The position numbers and the translations under genes were made by a program. A stretch of 64,000 bases of DNA from Sphingomonas alba (GTDB taxonomy: Bacteria; Pseudomonadota; Alphaproteobacteria; Sphingomonadales; Sphingomonadaceae), in contig NZ_JAMGBD010000001.1 in NCBI RefSeq assembly GCF_023516555.1, positions 372,001 through 436,000 on the forward strand. The letters run 5' to 3'. The stretch's first letter is position 1. Each line of letters opens with the position of its first letter. The notes beneath the pieces were generated by a model. The model searched no databases and was not told the origin of the DNA. It was given only the letters and a program-made list of their open reading frames with translations. Positions 6,950 through 15,724 of the stretch are shown piece by piece.

Positions 6950-7630
6950 GTGAAACGGCTGATCGAATTGGGATTTCTGGCGTGCCTCACCGCCGCTGGC
7001 CATGCTTATGCGGGAACACGCGAGAAGCCTACCGTCATGGAAAGTGCAGACAGGCTTGGCCCCGGCCAATTCGTCTGGAGTCCGGACGCCGTTTCAACCG
7101 GACCTGTGCTCCTGGTGATTGATCTGACCAGGCAGCGGGTCCTGGTGTACCGCGGAGGCGTACCCGTTGCAGCCTCGACAATATCGAGCGGCAGCAAGGG
7201 ACGCGAGACGCCGATTGGCGAGTTCACGATCCTCCAGAAAGAAGTTGTGCACCGGTCGCGCACCTATGACGACGCCCCCATGCCCTACATGCAGCGGCTC
7301 ACCGAGAAGGGCGTCGCAATGCATGGCGGCAATTTGCCGGGCTATCCGGCGTCGCATGGTTGTATCCGGCTGCCCAGAGCCTTTGCCAAGCTGCTCTACG
7401 GTGTCACTGACCTCGGCACGCCGGTCGTGATCACCGACGCCGAGCAGGAGCAAAGGGTCGCCGAGTATCAGGCCGCCGTGGAAGATGTTGCCCAGAAACT
7501 CGCCGGACTCCATGCAGACGCCGAGCGTGCATTGGCCGAATCCCATCGGGCAATGGCCGAACACGAGGAGGCTTTGAAGCAGCACGACGCCAAGTTGGCG
7601 AAGTACAAGTCGGAAGTTGCTTCGAAATAG
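6950..7630 (+). CDS. L,D-transpeptidase (YkuD family), periplasmic
   Basis: A signal peptide (VKRLIELGFLACLTAAGHAYA) is followed by a YkuD domain (about residues 50-160) with the catalytic motif HGGNLPGYPASHGCIRLP, whose Cys is the nucleophile. Such enzymes cross-link peptidoglycan 3-3 or attach proteins to it. The last 65 residues form a Glu/Ala/Lys-rich coiled coil (AVEDVAQKLAGLHADAERAL onwards), which is unusual and may serve for oligomerisation or wall contact. The start is GTG 6950, or the adjacent TTG 6947; GGGGGAG lies rather far upstream. Confidence 0.85.
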   Translation: MKRLIELGFLACLTAAGHAYAGTREKPTVMESADRLGPGQFVWSPDAVSTGPVLLVIDLTRQRVLVYRGGVPVAASTISSGSKGRETPIGEFTILQKEVVHRSRTYDDAPMPYMQRLTEKGVAMHGGNLPGYPASHGCIRLPRAFAKLLYGVTDLGTPVVITDAEQEQRVAEYQAAVEDVAQKLAGLHADAERALAESHRAMAEHEEALKQHDAKLAKYKSEVASK

Positions 7631-7664
7631 GCTTCTGTCCGCTCGTCCCACCCCTGCCGCCGGC

Positions 7665-8693
7665 CTAACGCCCGCCCTGCGCCTCCTCGGTCGGTACCAG
7701 TTCGAGGATCTGATCGCCGGCCTGGATGTCCGGCGGTCCCGGATCCCAGGGCGAAAGGGCTGTCCGCCCGCGATAGAGGCGAACGGCGCGGCCGTTGCTG
7801 ACATCCTTCAAGGCTTGACCGACCTCGTCCGCGGTGGCCGCGCGCTCCTGCAGCCTGACGTCGCCGCGGGCGGTGGCAAGGTCGCGGAGGTATTCGGCAA
7901 GGTGCTCGCCGTGGCTGCTGGCGGCCAGCAGCAGGCCCGCGAAGCCGACCGGATTGATGACGATGTTGGCGCCCGCCTGCTGGGCGAGGTCCTCATTATC
8001 GGAATTGCGCACCGCCACCGCAATCCTGACTCCCGGCGCCATTTGGCGGGCCGTCAAGACCGCGAGGATCGATGTATCGTCGCGCCCGCAACTGACGATG
8101 AAGCTGGCCGCACGCTCGATATGGACGGCCTTCTGGACCTCGTCGCGGGTCGCGTCGCCGCGAATGGTTGCGACCCCCGCCCGCTTCGCGATCTCGATCG
8201 CTTCTTCATCCGCATCGACGACGACGATCTTGCCGACTTTCGTGCCGGCGGAGAGCAGCTCCGCCATCGCATTCTGGCCGGTACGGCCGAAGCCGGCGAG
8301 GACGACGTGCTCTCTCAGGGTGTTCTGGATTCTTTGCATGCGCCAGTTCTCCCAGCTGCGCTTGAGCAGGAACTCGGCGGCTGTGCCGAGGAAGATAAGC
8401 CACAGGAAAACGCGGATCGGCGTGATCAGGAAGGCATCGATCAGGCGGGCCCGCTCGCTGATCGGGACAATGTCGCCGTAGCCGACGGTCGTTACCGTGA
8501 TCATGGTGAAATAGACGACGTCGGCGAAGCTGAGATGGCCGTCGATATTGTCGCGCAGGCCGAAGCGGTCGAACCAGAGGATCGCGAAGGCGAGGACGAG
8601 CAGCGAGATCGCGATGGCGACCCGCACCGCCAGGCCGTGCCAGTCGTGCAATGCCCGCCTCTGCAGCGGCTGGAGATCCGGCCTGCGGAACAT
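7665..8693 (-). CDS. Potassium channel with RCK (TrkA-N/TrkA-C) domains
   Basis: An inner-membrane K+ channel of the two-helix Kch type, 342 aa. The first helix is about residues 24-42; the pore loop holds the selectivity filter TVTTVGYGDIVP; the second helix is about 90-108. The RCK domain has a Rossmann motif VVLAGFGRTGQNAM and VVVDAD for nucleotide binding, and a TrkA-C-like region at the end (ILELVPTEE). A role in K+ homeostasis under envelope or osmotic stress is likely. It converges on the transpeptidase gene with a 34-bp gap. Confidence 0.85.
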   Translation of the reverse strand: MFRRPDLQPLQRRALHDWHGLAVRVAIAISLLVLAFAILWFDRFGLRDNIDGHLSFADVVYFTMITVTTVGYGDIVPISERARLIDAFLITPIRVFLWLIFLGTAAEFLLKRSWENWRMQRIQNTLREHVVLAGFGRTGQNAMAELLSAGTKVGKIVVVDADEEAIEIAKRAGVATIRGDATRDEVQKAVHIERAASFIVSCGRDDTSILAVLTARQMAPGVRIAVAVRNSDNEDLAQQAGANIVINPVGFAGLLLAASSHGEHLAEYLRDLATARGDVRLQERAATADEVGQALKDVSNGRAVRLYRGRTALSPWDPGPPDIQAGDQILELVPTEEAQGGR

Positions 8694-8845
8694 CGGGCGC
8701 TCAGCCCCTCAGCACGGCGGAGAATGGTCTCTTTGCCATAGCGCGGCGCTGTTCCAGTTCCCGCGCGAAGTCAGTCAGTGGAAACACGGAGCCGGGGCGG
8801 CGGCGCGATCGCGGCCTTCGCACCGCCAACCCCCTCGGTCAGTCT

Positions 8846-9100
8846 CTAGGTCCGTCGAGGCCTCATGAGCCGGTACGCGAACAGAAGCACGAATGCGCCG
8901 GCGGTGGCGATCAGGATGTTGACGAAATTGCCGCCCCCGATGCCCAATTTGCTGGCGATGAACCCGCCGAGCAATCCACCGGCTATGCCGATCAGGATCG
9001 TGACGATGATTCCGCCTGGGTCGTCGCCAGGCATGATCCATTTGGCGAGTATGCCGGCAATCAAGCCGACCACGATCCAGCCGATGATCCCATATTCCAT
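8846..9100 (-). CDS. GlsB/YeaQ/YmgE-family stress membrane protein
   Basis: This 84-aa protein has three Gly-rich transmembrane helices (IIGWIVVGLIAGILA; IIVTILIGIAGGLLGGFIA; FVNILIATAGAFVLLFAY) and the family pattern KWIMPGDDPGG between helices 1 and 2. Family members are induced by stress in many bacteria; the biochemical role is unknown. GAGGAGC precedes the ATG. Its place among small genes and a K+ channel fits a stress-response neighbourhood. Confidence 0.85.
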   Translation of the reverse strand: MEYGIIGWIVVGLIAGILAKWIMPGDDPGGIIVTILIGIAGGLLGGFIASKLGIGGGNFVNILIATAGAFVLLFAYRLMRPRRT

Positions 9101-9296
9101 ATCGCGCTCCTCAAGCGGCCCCCGCCCAGGCTGGCGGACTGCCGGTAATGCTGTTGAGGCGGCCCTCGTCGCTATCGGGGCAAACCTGAGCGCAGGGCCA
9201 GCATCCGTCGGGGAAAGCCCCTTGGGTCGATACCCCTAAGGCGACATCATATCTTGTTTGGATAGAGCAGCTTGGCCCGTCGGATATCATTGCGCG

Positions 9297-9509
9297 ATGG
9301 AAACGAGGCTAGCTTTCTACCGGCGCCGTGCTTGCGAGGAATATCTTGCGCACAGCAACGCCATCCACCCGGAGCAGCAGGCTAGCCATCTTGGCATGGC
9401 CAGGCATTTCGACAAGCTGGCCAAGGCGGAGGCGGAAAAGCCGCAACCCGATGCACCGGAGCAGGACAGCCTGGAACTCGCCATCGAGCCGGCGGCTGAA
9501 TGTTCCTGA
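9297..9509 (+). CDS. Small protein, 70 aa
   Basis: The product begins METRLAFYRRRACEEYLAHS and contains HLGMARHFDKLAKAEAEKP, then an acidic Pro/Glu-rich tail. It has the same helical FYRRRA..H..(M/L)A layout as the small proteins at 5877 and 6430. The ATG at 9297 is chosen over the upstream in-frame start at 9258 because the extension looks non-coding; the ribosome site is weak in either case. Confidence 0.55.
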   Translation: METRLAFYRRRACEEYLAHSNAIHPEQQASHLGMARHFDKLAKAEAEKPQPDAPEQDSLELAIEPAAECS

Positions 9510-9534
9510 CGAACACGGCATCTGAACCTGCAAT

Positions 9535-9616
9535 GCGCCCGCCAAGCGAAAGCCGGCGGGCGCACCGAGCGGCACGCTTTCAATCTGGGGACTAAAAAGC
9601 GTGCGTAGCCGCACGC
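9535..9616. repeat. Two strong hairpins in the gap before the barrel-protein gene
   Basis: GCGCCCGCC (9535-9543) pairs with GGCGGGCGC (9555-9563) across an 11-nt loop, and GCGTGCG (9599-9605) pairs with CGCACGC (9610-9616) across TAGC. Neither is followed by a T-run, so they are not classical terminators, though the first may end the transcript of the small gene at 9297. The rest of 9510-9805 shows nothing further. Confidence 0.4.
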
Positions 9617-9805
9617 TAATTCGGAAATCCGCCTGAGATTAGCGTACAGGCGACACGGGTTTGCGAATTTGCGGCATTCCACTGGAGCCTGCAGAGCGTA
9701 GCTGCGCCGCAACAGGCCGCGCGAAAATCGGCCGGCATACCAACTTTCACTCATGGCGGCGCACGGAACCCGCGACCATCGTCGCCGCCTTGTCTCGGGG
9801 GAATT

Positions 9806-10663
9806 ATGGCTGTTCGACACTGGACCAACTTGGGGTTTTCCCGCTGTCTTGGATTGATGGTTGCCGCCGCATGGCCCAGCGCAGCTTTTGCGCAGGACGC
9901 GGCTCCGGCGCCCGCCACCGAGGCTGACGCCGCCCAATCGGCGGACGTCACGGTTGCCGAAGACCCGGCGCTGATCGACGACCACAAATGGCATTTTTCG
10001 ACGATCGGCTATGCCTGGCTTGCAGGCGCCTGGGGCGAGACCGACGTCATCGGACCGGCCCCGCCGGTCGACCTGGACCTGCCCTTCGGCAAGGTGCTGA
10101 AGTCGTTCAAGTTCGCTTTCATGGGCGCCGCCGAAGCGCGCAAGGACAAGTTCGTCATCGTCGGCGACCTGACCTTCATCCACCTGAAAGCGGACCAGGG
10201 CATCGGTATTCGCGACCCGAATTTCCTCGAGGCGACGCTCGATTCAAGAACGGCGGAAATCACCCTCCTCGCAGGCTACCGGGTCGTCCAAAAGGAAGGC
10301 CTCAGGGTTGACCTGCTCGCCGGCGGCCGGATGAACTGGTTCAGGGCGGACCTGGAGCTGGAAGGACCCCGCAACAGCCTTGAGGGCACGAAGAAGGAAA
10401 ACTGGTTCGATCCCATCATTGCCGCTCGCGGCGCCGTTCCGCTCGGCGGCAAATGGAGCGCGTCGGCCTATGGCGACATTGGGGGGATCGGAATCGGTTC
10501 CGACATCACCTGGCAGCTGGTCGGCGGCATCGACTACCGGCTCAACCACAAGATGACGCTGGGTGCCGGCTGGCGCTACTTCAAGGTCAATTACGACCAC
10601 GGCGACTTCCTCTACAACGTCCACCAGAGCGGGCCGACGATCACGTTCCGGACGGAGATGTAG
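9806..10663 (+). CDS. Outer-membrane beta-barrel protein
   Basis: A 285-aa protein with a signal peptide (cut after AAFA, about residue 29), a low-complexity Ala/Pro linker, then alternating amphipathic strands (WHFSTIGYAWLAGAWG, FKFAFMGAAEARKDKFVIVG, YGDIGGIGIGSDITWQLVGG) ending in a terminal aromatic-rich strand. This is the pattern of small OmpW- or porin-like barrels. Ligand unknown. GGGGGAA precedes the ATG. It converges with the SulP gene with an 11-bp gap. Confidence 0.75.
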   Translation: MAVRHWTNLGFSRCLGLMVAAAWPSAAFAQDAAPAPATEADAAQSADVTVAEDPALIDDHKWHFSTIGYAWLAGAWGETDVIGPAPPVDLDLPFGKVLKSFKFAFMGAAEARKDKFVIVGDLTFIHLKADQGIGIRDPNFLEATLDSRTAEITLLAGYRVVQKEGLRVDLLAGGRMNWFRADLELEGPRNSLEGTKKENWFDPIIAARGAVPLGGKWSASAYGDIGGIGIGSDITWQLVGGIDYRLNHKMTLGAGWRYFKVNYDHGDFLYNVHQSGPTITFRTEM

Positions 10664-10674
10664 GGACCGCGCAA

Positions 10675-12393
10675 CTACCCTTGTCGAAAGGCCGCGACTG
10701 CCGAGTCGATCGTCGGGTGGAAGCGGTTCTCCCCCAACTCGGCGAACAGGCCGAAGCGCTTGAGTTTGTCCTTCACCGGATCCTTGAGCTCGGCGAAATG
10801 TAGCTCGACCCCTTGCCGGGCCAGGGTTTGGGTGAGTTCGTGCAGGGCGTCGACGGCAGTGACGTCGACGCTGGTGATCGGAGCGGCGGACACGACGATC
10901 ATCCGCGCCGGGGTCGGCGAGGCGGCGACGGCGTCGAGCACGCGGTCGCTGAACTGTTCGGCATTGGCGAAGAACAAAGGCGCGTCCCAGCGGAACAGCA
11001 CCAGCCCCGGGATTCGGGACGCTTCGGGATAGCGGGCGATGTCGTGATAGCCCTCGACCTGGGGCGGATCGCCAAGGATCGCCCAGTGCGGGCGCCAACC
11101 ATCCCACAGAAATTCAATCACCGCGAAGACGATTGCAATGCCGATCCCGGGGATTGCGCCGAACACGGCGACACCGACCGTGCAGAGGATCGACAGCCAG
11201 AACTCCCAACGCTGGATGCGATAGATGCGTGCAAGGTCGCCGAACTCGAACAGGCCGATGGCGGCGGCGATGACGACCCCGGCAAGCGCTGCATTGGGAA
11301 GGTTCCGGAACAAGCTGGGCGCGGCTATGATGACGAGCGCGACGATTGCGGCGCCGACAATGCCGGTCACCTGCGACTTCGATCCCGACGCCTCCGCAAC
11401 CGGCGTGCGCGAGGAACTGCTGCTGATCGGGAAGCCCTGGAAGAAGCCGGCGGCGAGATTGGCGGCGCCTAGGCCGATCATTTCCTGGTTCGGGTCGACG
11501 CGCATATGGGTGCGCGCCGCATAGGTGCGCGAAAGGACGCTGGTGTCGGCGAAGGCGACAATGGCGACGGCGAAACCGCCGACAAGGATGCTGACGAGAT
11601 CGCTCGCCGAGATGGCGGGAATGGTGAAGACCGGAAGACCCTGCGGCACTGTGCCGAGAACCTTTACGCCGCTGGTTTCGGCGAGGTTTAGCAGGCCCGT
11701 CGCCGCAGTCGCGCAAATCACCGCGAGGAGGATGCCGGGGAAGCGGGTGAAGCGCTTCATTAGCAGGATCGCCGCAAGCACCGCTCCGCCGATCGCGGCG
11801 CCGGTCCAATTGGCCTGGTTGCGTAGCAACGCCTGGACGATCGCCCAAAGGTCGCGGAGCGGTCCTGAGCTTTCGATCTTGAAGCCGAAGAGCTTGGGCA
11901 ACTGGCTGATCAGAACGGCCAGCGCGATGCCGTTCATGTAGCCGTAGCGGATCGGCTTGGAGAGCAATTCGGTGACGAAGCCGAGGCGGAACAGGCCGGC
12001 GACGATACAAACGGCACCGGAGACTATAGCCATGGCGCCGCCGATGGCGACCGCGCGTGCGGGATCCCCAGCCGACAAGGCGACGACGACACTGAGGATG
12101 ATGGGAGCCAGCGAAGAATCCGGGCCAAGGACGAGGATGCGGCTTGGCCCGAACAATGCGTAGGCGATCAGAGGAACGATGGTCGCGTAAAGACCGTAGA
12201 TGGCAGGCAGGCCGGATGCGACGGAATAAGCGATGCCGACGGGCACGAGCATGGTCGAGAGGACGATGCCGGCGGTGATGTCATTCTTCAGCCATTCCGG
12301 CTGATATTCGCGCAGGACCCGAAGGCCGGGAATCCATTTGCGCCAGCCGGAGGACTGAACGGCGGAGCTGCTGCCTGCCGGCGTACTAGCCAT
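10675..12393 (-). CDS. SulP-family inorganic anion transporter with STAS domain
   Basis: This 572-aa inner-membrane protein has about 12 helices (SLC26A/SulP fold), with an N-terminal segment reaching LVPVGIAYSVASGLPAIYGL and the family signature GFFQGFPISSSSSRTP. It ends in a cytosolic STAS domain (about 440-560; the MIVVSAAPITSVDVTAVDAL region). Members carry sulfate, bicarbonate or other anions. Substrate is not determinable, and no sulfate-assimilation or carbonic anhydrase gene is adjacent. It lies 32 bp downstream of ppk2 on the same strand, possibly co-transcribed. Confidence 0.9.
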   Translation of the reverse strand: MASTPAGSSSAVQSSGWRKWIPGLRVLREYQPEWLKNDITAGIVLSTMLVPVGIAYSVASGLPAIYGLYATIVPLIAYALFGPSRILVLGPDSSLAPIILSVVVALSAGDPARAVAIGGAMAIVSGAVCIVAGLFRLGFVTELLSKPIRYGYMNGIALAVLISQLPKLFGFKIESSGPLRDLWAIVQALLRNQANWTGAAIGGAVLAAILLMKRFTRFPGILLAVICATAATGLLNLAETSGVKVLGTVPQGLPVFTIPAISASDLVSILVGGFAVAIVAFADTSVLSRTYAARTHMRVDPNQEMIGLGAANLAAGFFQGFPISSSSSRTPVAEASGSKSQVTGIVGAAIVALVIIAAPSLFRNLPNAALAGVVIAAAIGLFEFGDLARIYRIQRWEFWLSILCTVGVAVFGAIPGIGIAIVFAVIEFLWDGWRPHWAILGDPPQVEGYHDIARYPEASRIPGLVLFRWDAPLFFANAEQFSDRVLDAVAASPTPARMIVVSAAPITSVDVTAVDALHELTQTLARQGVELHFAELKDPVKDKLKRFGLFAELGENRFHPTIDSAVAAFRQG

Positions 12394-12425
12394 GACGGTC
12401 GAACCACGGCGCGGCGGTCAGCAAT

Positions 12426-13307
12426 TCAATAGACCTCCTTCACCAGGCGGACCTTCGTGACATCGAGCTTGTCATTGTAGCGGTGCTTGTTCGACCGCTT
12501 GGAAAGCTCGACCTTGTCGCGCTTGATGCGCTTGTACGGGATCTGCGAGAGGATGTGCTTGATGCCGTTCAGGCGGGCGCGCTTCTTGTCGTCGCTGACG
12601 ATCACCCACCAGGGCGCCGCGTCGTGGCTGGTCGCGTCGAACATCGCATCCCTCGCGCGCGAATATTCATACCAGCGCGAATAGGATTTGAGGTCCATCG
12701 GGCTGAGCTTCCACTGCCTGAGCGGGTCTTCGATCCGCTTGGCGAACCTGCGGTCCTGCTCCTTCTTGCCGACCTCCAGCCAGAGCTTGATGAGGATGAT
12801 TCCCTGCTCGACCAGCCATTGCTCGAAGTGCGGGACGTTCTTGAGGAAGTTCTCGACCTCCTTCTTGGTGGCATAGCCCATGACGCGCTCGACACCGGCG
12901 CGATTGTACCAGCTGCGATCGAAGATCACGACCTCGCCGGCCGACGGGAAGTGCGGGATATAGCGCTGCAGGTAGAGCATCGATTGCTCGCGCTCGGTCG
13001 GCGAGCTTAGTGCGACAATGCGGAAGGTCCGGGGGCTGACGCGCTCGGTCAGGCGCTTGATGAGCCCGCCCTTGCCGGCCGTGTCGCGTCCTTCGCAGAC
13101 GATGACGACCCGGGCGCCGGTTTCGCGGACCCAGTCCTGCAAATAGCAAAGTTCGACCTGGAGCTTCTGGAGCTCCTTCTCATAATCCTTGTTCGAAAGT
13201 TTTTCCTGCCCGGCCGGCGGCTTCGCCCGTGGCGGCTTCGCTTCCCTTTTTGGAGCGCTCTTGCGGCCCGTGATCTTCTCGAACGGCTCATGTTTCTGGA
13301 TATTCAT
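12426..13307 (-). CDS. ppk2: Polyphosphate kinase 2
   Basis: This 293-aa cytosolic kinase transfers phosphate between polyphosphate and nucleoside di- or monophosphates. Visible: Walker A CEGRDTAGKGG, Walker B region VIFDRSWYNRAGVE, the lid stretch RFAKRIEDPLRQWKLSPMD, and the usual C-terminus (PYKRIKRDKVELSKR). The N-terminal 45 residues are a Lys/Pro-rich extension. The start is ATG 13307 (MNIQKHEPFEK) with GGGGAAAG upstream; the longer upstream frame has non-coding composition. The single-domain length fits class I PPK2. Confidence 0.92.
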   Translation of the reverse strand: MNIQKHEPFEKITGRKSAPKREAKPPRAKPPAGQEKLSNKDYEKELQKLQVELCYLQDWVRETGARVVIVCEGRDTAGKGGLIKRLTERVSPRTFRIVALSSPTEREQSMLYLQRYIPHFPSAGEVVIFDRSWYNRAGVERVMGYATKKEVENFLKNVPHFEQWLVEQGIILIKLWLEVGKKEQDRRFAKRIEDPLRQWKLSPMDLKSYSRWYEYSRARDAMFDATSHDAAPWWVIVSDDKKRARLNGIKHILSQIPYKRIKRDKVELSKRSNKHRYNDKLDVTKVRLVKEVY

Positions 13308-13428
13308 TGTCTTTCCCCGACAAGCGTCGGAATGCCAACCAGACGTTGCGGGTTGTTTGCATCGGGGAATTCCCGCGATTTGGGCTGCTTCGTTGCCAGC
13401 TTTTGTTGCGCATGCGATTTGAGCGGGC

Positions 13429-14091
13429 ATGGACATCCCCGCAGACATTTTCGCCGAGCCGGTCATCGATCCCGACACGCTGGCCAACCTCGGCCCGCTC
13501 AGGCGCCTGGCGGGGATTTGGGAAGGCAAGCGCGGGCACGACATCAACCCGAAGGGCGACGGGCCCGAGCACCGCGAGTTCACCGAGCGGATCGAGATGC
13601 AGCCGATCGACGGCCAGCCGAACGGGCCGCAGCTATTCTATGGCCTGCGCTACCACGTCCACATCAACACGCCGGAAGAGCAGATCACCTTCCACGACCA
13701 GGTCGGCTATTGGCTGTGGGAGCCGGCGACGGGGCTGATCCTGCAGACGGTGACGATCCCGCGCGGCCAGGTGGCTATCGCGGCCGGACATGCCGGGCTG
13801 GATGACAACAAACTGGTTCTCGCGGCGACGCGCGGCCAGACGGAGTATGGCATTTGCTCGACGACCTTCCTGGAACTCGCATTCAGGACCGACAGCTACA
13901 AGATCGAGGTCGAATTCCACGATGACGGGTCATGGTCTTATGTGCTCGACACCATGCTGCAGGTACACGGGCAAGCCGAGCCATTCTTGCACCAGGACCG
14001 CAACCGGCTGACCAAAGTTGCCGAGCCGACGCCGAACCCGCTGGCGCTGCTCAACCTTTCAGCCAGTCCCAATTATCGCCAGGCAGAGTGA
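13429..14091 (+). CDS. Nitrobindin-like heme-binding beta-barrel protein
   Basis: A 220-aa protein with the lipocalin-like opening of the nitrobindin/THAP4 heme-binding family: LGPLRRLAGIWEGKRG, close to the GxWxGxG signature, then barrel strands (EQITFHDQVGYWLWEPATGL, QTVTIPRGQVAIAAGHAG) and a late His-bearing segment FLHQDRNRLTKV. Family members bind ferric heme and react with NO or peroxynitrite. Whether this one binds heme is inferred. It is divergent from ppk2 across a 121-bp gap. Confidence 0.7.
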   Translation: MDIPADIFAEPVIDPDTLANLGPLRRLAGIWEGKRGHDINPKGDGPEHREFTERIEMQPIDGQPNGPQLFYGLRYHVHINTPEEQITFHDQVGYWLWEPATGLILQTVTIPRGQVAIAAGHAGLDDNKLVLAATRGQTEYGICSTTFLELAFRTDSYKIEVEFHDDGSWSYVLDTMLQVHGQAEPFLHQDRNRLTKVAEPTPNPLALLNLSASPNYRQAE

Positions 14092-14191
14092 TTTCCGTGT
14101 CCGGGTGGGCACTTGGCCCGATTGTGCCTGGCGAATGGAAGCGGGTATATTGCGTTCGTGGGGGAGAAAAGCTGCTCGTAAGGAGTAGGTT

Positions 14192-14569
14192 ATGAACCCC
14201 TGCGCAAAGACATTCGCCGCAGTCGCAGCCTCGCTTAGTCTTCTCCTCACCCCGACGATGGCGGCCGCCTCATCGCCGACTGCTACGCCCACGCAGTCCA
14301 TCAATCCGCTCGCAGTGGTCAGCCTCTTTGGCTCGCGAGCGTCCGCGGCGGTCACCTATCCGCAAGTAGCGCCGGTCGCATCGGCGGCGCATTTGGCGGT
14401 CATGGCGCAGGCTTCCTCGGCCACCGACCCCGACGCGCGGCACTCGCCAGATTACGGCATCAACTGGCCGCTTCTGGCCCTCGGCACATTCTTCTTCCTC
14501 GCGGGCGTTTACACCCTGTTCGCCGACGACGATGACGATGGGCCGCACGTTCCAATCAGTCCCGATTGA
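14192..14569 (+). CDS. Small exported membrane protein, 125 aa, Asp-rich tail
   Basis: AAGGAG lies 8 nt before the ATG. A signal peptide (cut around AAAS, residue 27) is followed by a low-complexity Ala/Ser/Pro region, then one hydrophobic helix (LLALGTFFFLAGVYTLF) and a C-terminal FADDDDDGPHVPISPD. The topology suggests a periplasmic segment, one membrane anchor and a short acidic cytoplasmic tail. Unknown function. It converges on dgoD with only 3 bp between stops. Confidence 0.65.
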   Translation: MNPCAKTFAAVAASLSLLLTPTMAAASSPTATPTQSINPLAVVSLFGSRASAAVTYPQVAPVASAAHLAVMAQASSATDPDARHSPDYGINWPLLALGTFFFLAGVYTLFADDDDDGPHVPISPD

Positions 14570-14572
14570 TCC

Positions 14573-15724
14573 TTACCACTCCGCGAAACTGCCGTCCTTG
14601 TTCCGCCAAATGGGGTTGCGCCAGCGGTGGCGGTCCTTGTGGAGGTCGCGGACGACGTCTTCGTCGATGTCGACGCCGAGGCCGGGGCCTTCGGGGATGG
14701 GCAGATAGCCGTCCTGCGGCTCCAGCTGCTCCTTGTGCTTGCAATAGGTGAAAAGGTCGGCGCCGACATTGTAGTGGATGCCGAGGCTCATCTCCTGGAT
14801 AGCGACATTGGGCGTGCAGGCGGCGAGTTGCAGGCAGGAGGCGAGCGCCAGCGGTCCGAGAGGGCAATGCGGGGCGACGGCGACGTCATATGCCTCCGCC
14901 ATGGCCGCGATCTTGCGGCATTCGAGGATGCCGCCGGCGTGGCTCAAGTCCGGCTGGATGATGTCGACCGCGCCGGCCTCGAAGAAGGGCTTATAGTCCC
15001 AGCGTGAGTACAGGCGCTCGCCAAGCGCGATGGGGGTCGAGACGAGCTCGGAAATCTGCCGCAGGCCTTCCGGGTTCTCTGACAGCAATGGCTCTTCGAT
15101 GAAAAGCAGGCCGAGGGGTTCGAGGACCTTGGCGAGTTGCTTCGCCATCGGGCGGTGGACACGGCCGTGGAAGTCGAGGCCGACGTCCATGCCGGCCGCC
15201 TGCGCCGCCTTCACCCGGTCGATGACCTCGTCGAAGTGCCTAGGGGTGCCGATCCAGTCGAGCTCGGCCGTCGCGTTCATCTTGACGGCGGAAAAACCCT
15301 GCCCTGCCCGCGCCTCAGCGGCGTCGGCAATCTCATGCGGGCGGTCGCCGCCGATCCATGCGTAAGCGCGGATTTTGTCGCGGAGGCGCCCGCCGAGCAT
15401 CTCCCACGCCGGCAGGCCGAGCGCCCTGCCCTTCAAATCCCACAAGGCCTGCTCGAACCCTGCGAGCGCGCTCATCAGCACGGGCCCACCGCGATAGAAG
15501 CCGCCGCGATAGGCAATCTGCCAAATGTCCTCGATGCGGTTGGCATCGTGGCCGATGAAACGGTCGCGCAACGGTTCGAAGGCACCTTCGACCGCCTCGG
15601 CATAGCCTTCGAGGCTCGGCTCGCCCCAGCCGACAGCGCCGTCCTCCGTCTCGACCCGGACAAACAGCCAGCGCGGCGGGACGTAGAAGGTCTCGATGCG
15701 GCCTATGATGAGCGGCTTGGCCAT
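14573..15724 (-). CDS. dgoD: D-galactonate dehydratase
   Basis: An enolase-superfamily enzyme of 383 aa that converts D-galactonate to 2-dehydro-3-deoxygalactonate, step 3 of the De Ley-Doudoroff pathway. Motifs: WGEPSLEGYAEAVEGAFEPL, YRGGFYRGGP, VKMNATAELDWI, the metal ligands in DFHGRVHRPMA, FIEEPLL and IALGERLYSRWD, and the catalytic His region VAPHCPLGPLALASC. Length and motifs match bacterial DgoD closely. It shares one base with the end of the upstream GH1 gene and is last in the minus-strand operon SMP-30, GH1, dgoD. Confidence 0.93.
   Translation of the reverse strand: MAKPLIIGRIETFYVPPRWLFVRVETEDGAVGWGEPSLEGYAEAVEGAFEPLRDRFIGHDANRIEDIWQIAYRGGFYRGGPVLMSALAGFEQALWDLKGRALGLPAWEMLGGRLRDKIRAYAWIGGDRPHEIADAAEARAGQGFSAVKMNATAELDWIGTPRHFDEVIDRVKAAQAAGMDVGLDFHGRVHRPMAKQLAKVLEPLGLLFIEEPLLSENPEGLRQISELVSTPIALGERLYSRWDYKPFFEAGAVDIIQPDLSHAGGILECRKIAAMAEAYDVAVAPHCPLGPLALASCLQLAACTPNVAIQEMSLGIHYNVGADLFTYCKHKEQLEPQDGYLPIPEGPGLGVDIDEDVVRDLHKDRHRWRNPIWRNKDGSFAEW

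Noticed and set aside
9535-9563. Intrinsic terminator after the 70-aa gene
   Set aside because: The stem is strong, but no T-tract follows, so it is listed only as a hairpin.
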